From Ciborinia camelliae (Eukaryota; Ascomycota; Leotiomycetes; Helotiales; Sclerotiniaceae), in NCBI GenBank assembly GCA_025890175.1, contig JANPYM010000016.1, positions 453,956 to 517,955 of the forward strand: DNA of 64,000 nucleotides. The letters run 5' to 3'. Each line of letters begins with the position of its first letter. Positions within the stretch are counted from its first letter, which is position 1. The notes under the pieces are model-generated. The model was given only the letters and a program-made list of their open reading frames with translations. It was not told the origin of the DNA and did not search any database. This document shows, in pieces, positions 10,514-20,383 of this stretch. Made by a program: the position numbers and the translations under genes.

Positions 10514-12161
10514 CTATGACAGATCAAGTACGACTCTTCCTTGCATCCTACCCTCCGACATCTCCTTGAAGACTTCCGTCAAGTTCTCCATCTTCTCCAT
10601 TCGAATACGAGTCTGGATGATACCCCGGGCGGCCATCTCAAGCACCTCCATTGCTTCACGTTGGTTGCCTACTGATGAACCCTTAATCTTCAATTCTTGG
10701 GCGACCTGTTGTCATTAGCTGATATTACGGGGTGTGATATGTAACTTCTTTTTTACCATTTTAGCAGGGAATGAGTTGGCAATAGGTTGGGATTCGCCTT
10801 CCGGCATTCCAACGCAGACCAGCGTTCCTCCAAATCTCAAGAAACTAAGAGCTTGAGCATACGCGCGATTAGAAGCGGTGCATACGATGACGGCAGATGC
10901 TCCAAGTCCACCTGTGACTCTCTTGACCTCTTCTGCAATCGCCTTGTCGTCGAACTTGGTAATATCAACAAAGACTTCTGCCCCGCATTCTTTCACCAAT
11001 TTTTCCTTGCTTCCATGGTCAATTCCAATGATTCGCATTGCCATACCACGACTTCCAATTTGACATGCTAAGTGACCCTAGGTAGAGTTAGTGTGCAATC
11101 AGACTTGAGGTTCTCTTGGGGGGGGGTTACAAGACCACCTCCAGCACCGGCTATTGTATGTTAGTTTGAGGACTTCATGAAACTCGGAGATGACCGTACC
11201 GATAACAACCCACTGTCCACTCTCTGCTTCACATTTTCTCAAGGCTGAATATCTAAACTCGAGAGGTTCTGTGAGCTTCGCCTACTTGACTTGAGGGGTG
11301 GCTGGCCCCTGAGGGGGCCCGGCCGTCTAAGCGACCAAATTTGAGGCTGTGAGAACTCACGTCGTGACACCAGCACACAGTAGAGGAGCAGCGTCCTTAG
11401 AATCCAGAGCATCTGGAATTGGCGTCACATAATTCGCTGGCGCGAGCGCATATTGTTGGAAAGTTCCTGGATCTATTTCCTTGAATTAGAGGTACCCGCC
11501 CATTCAGAAAGCCTCGATTCACGAACAATAATAACCAGAGATTTTTTGGCTCTAGGAGACGAAAAATGTTAGTTGGAATTTTAGGGTGGAATGGGAATTC
11601 GGGTTGACTTACGAAGCAAAGACCATCTTTACCCGCAAGACACGGAAGACAAGCACCACAAGCATATGCGATCCACTTTGAGATGCTCAATTCAGCATTC
11701 CCCCTACGCTTTTAAGATGAACTCACCTTGATTCCAACACGATCACCCAGCTTCACGCGACAATTCTCCGAACCTGGGCCTAATTTCTGGACGATTCCAA
11801 CCCCTTCATGGCCGCCAACTTGCCCAGCTTGGGTCGGATAGGGGACTTTCATGGTATTAGAACATCATTTTATACGTGACTGAGGTCACAAGCTTACGGC
11901 CACGCCAACTGTTCTCGCAAACTCCCATATCACTGTGACAGACACCACTATGGGTGCTAGATACGACAACATCATCAGCGAAATCACAATCAACCAAAGG
12001 GGGGGCAGAATGCCTGCTCACAGTCGAACAAGGACATCACCAGGTCCAGGCTCAGGTGTATCTAATTGCTTGACCTTTGTGGAAATAGTTCCGGGCTTAT
12101 CGTAAACGATCGCTTTATAGTGTTTGGGAATATCAAAGGATTGAACTGTTGCCGCAGCCAT
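10514..12161 (-). CDS. Zinc-dependent alcohol dehydrogenase, ten exons
   Basis: Exons 12161-12022, 11956-11898, 11845-11727, 11675-11613, 11551-11527, 11472-11361, 11252-11200, 11150-11131, 11077-10757 and 10705-10514 give 367 aa. Zinc ligands are visible in GVCHSD, GGHEG and LLCAGVT, with a structural lobe CGACLPCLAGKDGLC. The nucleotide-binding GAGGGLGHLA is split over exons 7-9. The C-terminal pattern EKMENLTEVFKEM...GRVVLDLS matches yeast-type tetrameric ADHs of NAD-dependent ethanol metabolism. Every junction keeps frame, but intron 5 needs a GTTCGT donor. Intron 6 is 108 nt, about twice its neighbours, and carries a GC-rich palindrome. It is the second ADH within 7 kb, but the two differ in exon structure, so they are not a recent duplication. 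Confidence 0.92.
11304..11319. repeat. GC-rich perfect inverted repeat inside an ADH intron
   Basis: GGCCCC-TGAG-GGGGCC forms a 6-bp perfect stem with a 4-nt loop, inside a roughly 55-bp GC-rich block (11281-11336). It lies in intron 6 of the ten-exon alcohol dehydrogenase gene; the other introns are AT-rich and about 50 nt. Confidence 0.75.
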
Positions 12162-13531
12162 TTCTGCGATTTATTCTTGGCGAGGCGGGAAGGCGTTTTT
12201 GATATGTTCTTAAAGGGCAATTCAAAGAGAGATCCCGAGAAAATAATTTACCTCTGTTTTGGTAGTTGAATCAATATCGAAAACTGACAGGTAATTGTAG
12301 AGATTCTAATCACTTTAAGTAAAGGTTTGGAAGAGCGGGGTTCAACAACCTGCAACCACCCACACCTTTTCTACGAAGGGTTCAACAACCGACATGTAAC
12401 ACCGAAGCTTCGTACAGTATACAACAGTGAATATGGTAAATACTATTTGTACAACGGTCACAGGTACCTACCATTGACAATACACATTATTCTTGTAGAG
12501 TGGGGTAATCAACTCGGGGTAGCGCTCAAAGCTCTTTGACTCTTGACTCTTGAACCTTCACCGAAAACCGAAAAAAAAATGAAGATATATAATTTGTAAT
12601 TGGTTGTGGGTTTGCAATGCTCGTGCATTCAAATTTTCGATGCCACGAGTACGAGTCCACAATACCTACGATAAGTCATATTTGACGCCTTTTGAGTTTA
12701 TACCTACCTACCTAGGTACATACACATTCATGCAGGGCTATGCACGATAATTCCGTTATGGCAATTCCTACCAGTACCTAGGTAGCTGGAGGTAGTAATC
12801 AATACGGTACCCTCTTTGTCCTGTTCTTCCATTTCTCGAGATCGTCTGCTGTGCCTGAAATGCCAAGGTTACCTATGTAGGTAGGTACCATGCCAAGCAA
12901 TGGATAACCAAAGCTCGAGCCAAGATTGCTAGCATACAGTTATGATGAATCCCTTGATTTCTTCGTATTCTACCAACCTCATATTTCATACTTATATATA
13001 TACCTATGCAACTCATTTACATTCAATCAAAATCGAAACCCTTCATCTTGAGATTATCAGATGGATTTTGATATCTTCACGGTTCTCATCGTGTTAACTC
13101 ACCAAGTCAAAACTGATGTTCCATGTTCCAACTATCTACAAGTAGCAGCAATGCAGAATCTTCCTATGACGTAGGTAGGTAGGGTGTAGCCAAACATCAA
13201 CTCCTCCAAAAAACAAGAAAGAAACACCCAAGTATAGATATATCTCAAGACAGCGATATCTGGACATTCTCAAACCCACTTTATCACTTTACAGATAACC
13301 AGTTTAGAAGGTACGAAATACGTCAGGTAAATCTGCTATATGCTATTATTTGTCAAGACTCTCCGCGAATTTCACCGAAGAAAATCGGTGGGAAGTATAA
13401 GAATATGTGAAGTACGAAGTAGAAAGTACATCGAATTTCATTTCCTCATTCTCAGTCGAACAATATCTATCATTTTCGTGTAATAAATACCATTTTCCGT
13501 TCTTCAATTCCAATCAAACATTGCTAGCAAA
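12162..13531. other. Divergent promoter region between ADH and 2-hydroxyacid oxidase
   Basis: No gene is supported. The region serves as 5' DNA for two divergent oxidoreductase genes. It contains a direct repeat of GGTTCAACAACC (about 12339-12350 and 12379-12390) and several TACCTAGGTA-type motifs (12707-12720, 12775-12795, 12868-12888, 13170-13181). Confidence 0.65.
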
Positions 13532-14934
13532 ATGTCCTCAACTCTGGAGAAACAACATCCCCAATCTGTTCACGGAGAAAACCACGCAAGAAAATATGGT
13601 GCTTTCCAAAATGAAATCTACAAAGGTTCGATACCCTACCTATGAAATATTCCTCATCTCGAAAAAAAGAAGACCAAACAGCTAATCCAATTTCCCTCCA
13701 GATGGCATGTTCGCCAATACCACCCCAACCGTCACCACCGATCCCAACAAACTCGAAGAACAAGCACGTTCCAAGCTCGCATCCACATCATACAACTATG
13801 TAGCAGGAGGAGCAGGCGAGAGAGCCACTATGGATGCCAACAGACTCGCATTCCGACAATGGAAGATGGTCCCACGAATGTTGCGGCCCACCACGAAGAG
13901 GGATCTCCGCGTCAATCTCTTTGGTCAAGAATACGAAAGTCCGATATTGATGGCTCCGATCGGCGTGCAGCAGATCTTCCACGAAGACAAGGAAACGGGA
14001 CTTTCGGAAGTTTGTGCGGAGATTGGAGTCCCCTATATTCTGAGTACCGCGTCGTCTTCCTCGAGTAAGAACAGAGATCCTGCCTACAATCCAATTCCCA
14101 TCCACGACTAACCCGTTCCTTCCAGTCGAAGAAGTAGCCGAATCCAACGGCCCCAACGGTCACCGCTGGTACCAGCTCTACTGGCCCCAAGACGACGAAA
14201 TTACCGTCTCTCTCCTCCAGCGTGCCCAAGCATCCGGCTACAAAGTCCTCGTCGTAACCCTCGACACCTGGGCACTAGCCTGGCGGCCCGCCGATCTCGA
14301 CGGAGGCTACGTCCCCTTCATGAAAGGCGTGGGCGACCAAACCGGCTTTACGGACCCCGTCTTCCGGCGCAAATTCCACGCCAAATACCACGCTCCCCCG
14401 GAGGAAAAACTCGTCGAGGCTTCTCAGGAATGGGTGGGTGAGATCTTTTCGGGCGCGGCGCATACGTGGGATCAGATCAAGCTCTTGAAGGAGAATTGGG
14501 ATGGTCCTATTGTTCTTAAAGGCATCCAACATCCAGACGATGCCCGGGAAGCCGTTACCGCCGGCGTGGACGGCATCATCGTGAGTAACCACGGGGGTCG
14601 ACAACTCGATGGTGCGGTCGGATCGCTCGAAATGCTGCCCGAGATTGTCGAGGCGGTGGGCGATAAATTGACCATCCTCTTCGATAGCGGTATCCGCACC
14701 GGTGTGGATGTAATCAAAGCATTGAGTCTAGGAGCCCAGGCGGTTTTAGTCGGACGACCTGCCATCTACGGCTTGGCTGTGGGTGGAAAACAGGGCGCCA
14801 AACAGGTGCTGCAGGGGATTCTGGCCGATGTGGATCAGAGTATGGGATTGGCGGGTATTTCGGATATCAAGGGGTGTAATCGCTCGATGATTAGGAGGGT
14901 GCAGTATGGTGGGGATGTTAAAGCTAATAATTAA
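13532..14934 (+). CDS. FMN-dependent 2-hydroxyacid oxidase/dehydrogenase
   Basis: Three exons: 13532-13625, 13702-14064 and 14126-14934, giving 421 aa. The protein is a single FMN_dh barrel without a cytochrome b5 domain, so it resembles glycolate or lactate oxidase or lactate monooxygenase more than flavocytochrome b2. SYNYVAGGAGE near the N-terminus and SNHGGRQLDG (catalytic His and substrate-binding Arg) are the family signatures. FDSGIRTGVDVIKALSLGAQAVLVGRP is the FMN phosphate-binding region; I quote it only as the family hallmark near residues 335-360. It should oxidise an L-2-hydroxyacid to the 2-oxoacid with O2 or another acceptor; the exact substrate is unknown. The first intron uses a GTTCGA donor, inferred because the join gives YKDGMFANTTP in frame. 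Confidence 0.92.
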
Positions 14935-15241
14935 TTCATATTAATTACTGGGCTCATATATATGATCGGAAGGCGATAGATGGGATTATTAGATAACTAG
15001 AGGTGAGAAATAATAGATGATAGATAGTATAGTATAGAATAACATGTAGATAATAGAAAATAAATCGACCATCCATAAACCAAACCCAACCCAACCTCTC
15101 GCTTCGACCCCTTCATTCTCACATCTCCATCTCCATCTCCATCCTCCCAACCAATCCAATCCAATCCAACCAACCAATCTCCACCCACCCACCCATCCAT
15201 CCATCCCTTCCTCATCCTCAATCACATCACATCACATCACA
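14935..15241. other. Short intergenic, ends in (ATCAC)n
   Basis: Convergent 3' ends. It contains TCCATC- and CAATCCAATC-type low-complexity runs and an ATCAC microsatellite at 15221-15250 that runs to the stop codon of the neighbouring gene. Nothing else is seen. Confidence 0.7.
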
Positions 15242-15250
15242 TCACATCAC
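15221..15250. repeat. (ATCAC)6 microsatellite
   Basis: Six perfect ATCAC units. The array overlaps the last codons and stop of the Cys-rich/Asp-Ser-rich protein gene, so length changes could alter its C-terminus. Confidence 0.85.
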
Positions 15251-16952
15251 AGCCCCCCCCAAACCAGCAACCAGCAACCCCACCCCCCAAACCCAGCAAC
15301 CCTCCAACCTCCACCCCCTCCCAACCCGCACCGCACCACCCATCGATTCCTCCGGCCGCGATCCCGTTTGCATAGCTGATATCGGAGGCGCGGGGTTGGT
15401 ATCGCTATTCGTGGTGGTTGCTTGTATGCTAGGTTCTATGCTAGGTTCTATGCTAGGTTCTATGCCTGCTTTGAGCGCTGTATCGCTGGGTGAGGGGGAT
15501 GTGGATGGGGTTGTGGATGGGGATGGGGGAGAATGAGAATGATGAGCGTCACCATGCGCATCTAGTGTGGATCCGGACGCGGCTGTAGGCCCTGGACTTG
15601 AGATCTTGGGTGTGGATGCAGATTCCGATTCAGATTCCGAGTCAATATCTGGATTTTCATCTACATCTCCATCAGCATCAGCATCAGCATCAGCATCAGC
15701 ATCATCGTCCGTACCCGAAGTATCAGCATCATCTGATCCTGATCTGGACCCCGAGTCTGAGTCTGAGTCTGCGTCGGGACCCGAGTTCGCCGCATTCATT
15801 AACATGGATAGGGGTGGGCCACTCCCCGTATCATCGGCATCCGCATCCGCATCCGCATCAGTATCAGTATCAGCATCATCCGAGTCATCCGAGTCATCAG
15901 AATCATCAGAATCAGACGATACATCATCCGCATCGGCAAGGGTAAATAAATCCGATTGTGATTGCGACTGCAACTGAGAAGCCGACGAAGCGGAAGAAGC
16001 GGAAGCGACATCCCTCGAACTGGCGGCATCGGACGGATCAGGATCGGGAAGAGTGTGCGCGAGGAGACCGAGTCGCAGGAGGCATGTTTGAGGATTCTCG
16101 TTCTGGTTGCGGGGGGTGGTTGGTATGGAGTTAATATTTACTTTTGGGGGTTGGGGGGGTTGAATCTTGATTGCTGGACGATCAACAGGTGATGCAACTG
16201 GAGTACGTACCTCGTGACAGCAATATCCTCCAATGGGCGCGCAGACATCTCCTATTCCACAATATCCGTAATCTTGCATACAGCATGACTGTTTTTATCG
16301 TGGAGTTTGTTAGTTTATGTATATGTATATGTAGATATATAATCATGTGTTTCCTTCATTCTCTCTCATCACATTTGCTCTGCCTGCCCACAGAATATTT
16401 CAACATCCAACTACCATGGCCGATTGAAAGAATGGCCCTAGGGGCCCAGAAAGGGGGAGGAAATGAAGATTCCCACGTAGAAAAGTTCCAAGCCAAAACT
16501 CCATGGGCAAACTCAGCAATTTCCAGAACCCTCTCCCTCTCCCTCTCAAGGGGACCACGAAAATTCCAAGGTTTCTCGAAAGAAAATAAAGTACAATAAA
16601 CCCAAGGAAAACCAAAATGAACGAACGCCCGGCCCGGTAAGATGCCACACAAACCCAAGACCGAACAAACACAAACACAAACCCAAAAAAAACACCCACT
16701 CACCTCCCCAATCGAAGGATCAAAACAATAAAGACTCCCCTCGCCCCCACACGAAACCGAGCCCTTCCCATAACTCTGTTCGCAAGTGAGAAAATCCCTC
16801 TTATTTACATGAAGGGCTTGGTGATGATGCAGCGCGTGGATTTCCGTCGAGTGGGTGATGAAATGCGTTTTGGCGCCCGTGAAGTGCGATGTGGAGAGGA
16901 GGACTCGGATGAGGGCCGGGAAGATGGTGGGGTTTGTCAGTGGTGACTTCAT
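15242..16952 (-). CDS. Cys-rich, Asp/Ser-repeat surface protein with hydrophobic C-terminal tail
   Basis: Three exons: 16952-16704, 16288-16211 and 16102-15242, giving 395 aa. Residues about 55-110 hold paired cysteines (TCEQSYGKGSVSCGG, YCFDPSIGE, SCCMQDYGYCGIGDVCAP, GGYCCHE). I recognise this pattern from secreted fungal proteins of unknown function. Next comes a long low-complexity region of Asp, Ser and Ala repeats (DDSDDSDDSDD, DADADADAD) and three tandem IEPS units. The last 25 residues are hydrophobic with a VGLLVAGLGG core, suiting a GPI-anchor signal. The N-terminal 20 residues are only weakly signal-like. The 415-nt first intron is unusually long. A cell-wall or surface location is inferred. 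The acceptor of the second intron is the least certain junction. Confidence 0.72.
15425..15463 (-). repeat. 12-bp coding tandem repeat (IEPS units)
   Basis: Three tandem copies of TATGCTAGGTTC keep the reading frame and encode repeated Ile-Glu-Pro-Ser in the surface protein. Confidence 0.85.
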
Positions 16953-17615
16953 TTGCAAGGGTATTTGTTTTGGGGGGGTTGGAAGATGAAGTGGGTGATG
17001 TTGTAATTGGAGAGACTATTGGACGGTAAGGTTGGGGGGTAACTATTTAGTGCTTGGTTTGATCTTGGGATTTTGGGTGTTGTCGTCTGCTTTTGAAAGT
17101 TGGGATGGCTTCAACGTTGGGTTGAAAATGGTGATGTAAAGATTGTGAATTGGTATTGGAGGGATGAAGTCTGGTGAATGATGCGATTGCAAATAGTAAT
17201 CCAAAGACTATCATCCAGTATCGAAGGGATGAGGTCCAATGAGTGGATTGTGTGGATAGACATTTGGATCGAGATAAAAAGGTGAAGTGTTTATATGATA
17301 TGATGAGTCGAATAGTTGTCATGTTCGTAGGCAGAATTTTGGGAGAGATATGCAATATAATGAATTCTCACTAGTGAGTATAGAACTATTGAAAAAAACC
17401 TCCCTTAATGACGCGTTAGCTGATTGTAATCCAATCAATACTTCATGCTCAGACATTGCCAATTCGGAAGTGAAGGAAATGCGGAAAGGGATACGATCGA
17501 ATACGTAGTAATCGTGCCCCCTCACCTGAACGACAAAACCTATTGCCTTGGCACGGGTTAAGGTTTCAAACTTAGACGTTACCGTTACCGTCACCATTTC
17601 CATTTCCATTTCCAT
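16953..17615. other. Intergenic between two minus-strand genes
   Basis: This is the 5' region of the surface protein and the 3' region of the FAD protein. No coding signal is convincing. A (CCATTT)n-like run near 17595-17620 abuts the stop codon of the FAD-protein gene. Confidence 0.65.
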
Positions 17616-19034
17616 TTATTTTTTGAGATATCTTCTCACCATAGCCTGTTTACTTGTTTGGAAATGCCAAACCTTTCTCTTCCAGCCCACAATAAGCCAT
17701 CGATGAAACATCGCCCCTCCACGCAACTCAAGCTCTCTAGCAGCCTTAACGCCATCATGGATTGCAAGTCTAGCGCCGGTGTTCTCAACCATGGGCATTG
17801 AAAGTACAGCATCACCTAGTTTAACGATCTTCTCGCCAAGCCATAAGTTTATCAGCTCGACCTGGTTTGCTAGTTTCCTCGTCTGCAGACAATTCTCAAT
17901 CACATCTTGCTCCATTTCTTTCGGATCAAAGATCTCATCATAAGGTGCAGGTAGTTCGTGTTTTAGCCGCAAGCGTTTGATTTCGTTGAAGAAATCTTTG
18001 AACAAGAGCGGGGATGTCGGTGCCCAGAGTTTATCTTTATCACATAGTTGTCCTGTTGGATCCTTCCAAAGGGTCCTTGAAAAGAAGTAATTCAAACGCA
18101 CTTCGCCATTTGCTGGATTGATGTCGTCGATTATAAGATCCAAGATGGTTCCATCGAATGTCTCTTGGATCTGCGTCTTGTCACCCTGGAACCAACTTTG
18201 AAACTTCTGATCCCATATAGATTTCGACACCTGTGCAGCACCCCGGAATACAGCAACGGGGTAGATTTCATCATAAAGTTGTGAGCATTTTATCGGTGAA
18301 TGAGCACCCATACAATCGAATATAATATCCCCATCAACTCTTTTAACGTGCGAGGGAAAAACCAGAGGTGGTGATCCCATTTTTCCAGCCTCAATCTCAC
18401 ATCCCCATTCTATCTTCTCCACGAAGTCTCGCCTCAAATGGTCTTCTAGCCTCCCCCTGTGAACTCTTGCTGTGAAATTGATTTGGCCTTCAGAGGGAAA
18501 GGGTGTGGTATTAGGTACCATAAGAACGCTTCGAAAATCATCTTTGCTCTTGTCCAGCAGTTTCCAAAGTTGTTTGATAGTAGTCGCTCCCAGCAAAATA
18601 CTATAATCATGCTGATTGGGAACTTCTTGAGGCGGACGATCTTTGGTGTAAATTTTGAAAGGGATTTTCTTCTTGTGAAGACTCAATGCCAGCGTTAAAG
18701 CCGACAGCCCGCTTCCGAGTATTATGACAGGTGCCGGCGGCGGACCAGGAGTAATGAAATCAGGGGCAGGTGAGAAACGCTTGAAGGAGCGCTCTTGTGC
18801 CATATGTTTGATGTGATCGCTCGCCATGATTTCTTCAAATTTAACCTGGAGATCACCATACTGCTCCAAGGGTATTTCGCCATCCTCCTCATATTCCCCG
18901 TACTCTTCACATTCCCCATCCTCCTTATCCTCCCCATCCTCCCTATCCTCCTCACAATCTTCACAATCTTCATAGTCCTCCTCCTCATAATCTTCGTAGT
19001 CCTCCTCCTCACAATCTTCGCAGTCCGACCTCAT
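17616..19034 (-). CDS. FAD-binding oxidoreductase-like protein with acidic N-terminus
   Basis: A single-exon frame of 472 aa from an ATG at 19034. Residues 4-53 are almost only Glu, Asp, Tyr and Cys in near-tandem EEEDYEDYEEEDYEDC units. After a linker, APVIILGSGLSALTLALSL (residues 101-119) is a Rossmann FAD-binding turn of the GxGxxA type. IVKLGDAVLSMPMVENTGARLAIHDG near the C-terminus matches the second FAD-contact region (GD motif) of PHBH-fold aromatic hydroxylases. The family is therefore FAD-dependent monooxygenase-like; substrate is unknown. An internal ATG (MAQERS, residue 78) would drop the acidic tract and give a protein of conventional shape, so the start is uncertain. Confidence 0.82.
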   Translation of the reverse strand: MRSDCEDCEEEDYEDYEEEDYEDCEDCEEDREDGEDKEDGECEEYGEYEEDGEIPLEQYGDLQVKFEEIMASDHIKHMAQERSFKRFSPAPDFITPGPPPAPVIILGSGLSALTLALSLHKKKIPFKIYTKDRPPQEVPNQHDYSILLGATTIKQLWKLLDKSKDDFRSVLMVPNTTPFPSEGQINFTARVHRGRLEDHLRRDFVEKIEWGCEIEAGKMGSPPLVFPSHVKRVDGDIIFDCMGAHSPIKCSQLYDEIYPVAVFRGAAQVSKSIWDQKFQSWFQGDKTQIQETFDGTILDLIIDDINPANGEVRLNYFFSRTLWKDPTGQLCDKDKLWAPTSPLLFKDFFNEIKRLRLKHELPAPYDEIFDPKEMEQDVIENCLQTRKLANQVELINLWLGEKIVKLGDAVLSMPMVENTGARLAIHDGVKAARELELRGGAMFHRWLIVGWKRKVWHFQTSKQAMVRRYLKK

Positions 19035-20383
19035 ATCCACCGTATAATCTCAAATTCTAGTTATTCAGTCCACCTTCCTACGTTCGACTGCCAAACGGTC
19101 GACGTTGTCATTAACCTAGGAAATATCTAATAAACGTTTAGTTAAACTATATGTATGTTGCGCGGTACGAAATGGTAATTCCACGGACGATGAATAATGA
19201 GTAATGAATAATGAATGTACGAAAGAGAGCAGCAGAAGTGACGAGATGACAATATAACATCCCGTCAATTGAAGAAGAAAGAACAATCCCACTGGCAGAC
19301 TGCAGTTAACCCGTAAACTCTGGTTCCAATATTGAGATTAGGAAAGAACATCCCATACATTATAATGAACCATTGTATCCATCCATATCTCCCGGCCAAA
19401 ACCTTGCACGGTATCAGGCATGATCATGCCATGGACGAATCCATGGATCGAATACCTACCTAGCTCGACGCTATACCTCTAATTACAACACTCTTCAACA
19501 TCCCAATCCCAATTCAAAAATAACCTCAAATGATCTTCGAGACTTAAATGTTTCCAAACCCACTCACCCACCCACCCAACTAGACAAATAAAAAAGAAAG
19601 ATCCATATATACCAGTACCTATTATTATTACCACCTTCCACCTTCCAACTCTGAAAGGTATTTTGACAGTGGAGCAGGCAATACTACCTCCTAAATATAG
19701 AGCCAAGAATCCATCCCCAAATACAACGCGATGGAATATCCATTCATCCACTGTGCCTGCCGACAATCAAATGATACCTATGATGGTCCAAACCAAATGA
19801 ATTCAACTATTCAAGTGGAGTCGACATGATATGATAAGATATGATAAGATATGATACGATATTGCCAGTCCAGCATGCGTGGACGATACCATCCATCAAC
19901 GTCGCAACTTTTGTATTGCGGAAGAAATGACGATGGAAATGAAGATGCATGCAAAACGGGAAAGAAGGAAGGGAGGGAGGAAGGGAGGAAGGGAGGAATG
20001 ACGTGCAAGGGGTCCCGGTAGCCATCGATAGACTAGCGCCTCCTGGACTTATGATGCTACTTCACCACCATCACAATCACCACTGCATGCAAAAACAAGG
20101 TCAAATTTTCAAACAACGCTCCAAGTAATTTTCTACAAAAGGCCACTTGTAAAGCCTGGTATCATGGGAACAAATCAACCTACACCGTACAATGCATATG
20201 CTTCCCACATCGCCTCAATCCCTCCAAGATGATTGTGGATATCCCATAAAAATCCAATAACACCAGGTCCCGACGCCATGACAATGCACTTTACGCCTAA
20301 AATCCCGCTATCAAAGAGAAAGAAATATGAACCAAAGCAAAATTTGCATACATGCATGAAGGAGGAGATGATTCTCTACTCTT
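19035..20383. other. Intergenic with ATGATAAG repeats and GGGA-rich tract
   Basis: No gene is supported. It has a repeated ATATGATAAG unit (about 19829-19862) and a GGAAGGGAGGGA purine tract (about 19959-19998), between the 5' end of the FAD-protein gene and the 3' end of the glycosyltransferase-like gene. Confidence 0.65.

Noticed and set aside
5098..15000. Two alcohol dehydrogenases and an oxidase as one catabolic cluster
   Set aside because: The genes are separated by an unrelated SWIM gene, lie on opposite strands with separate promoters, and are not obviously in one pathway; chance proximity is the simpler reading.
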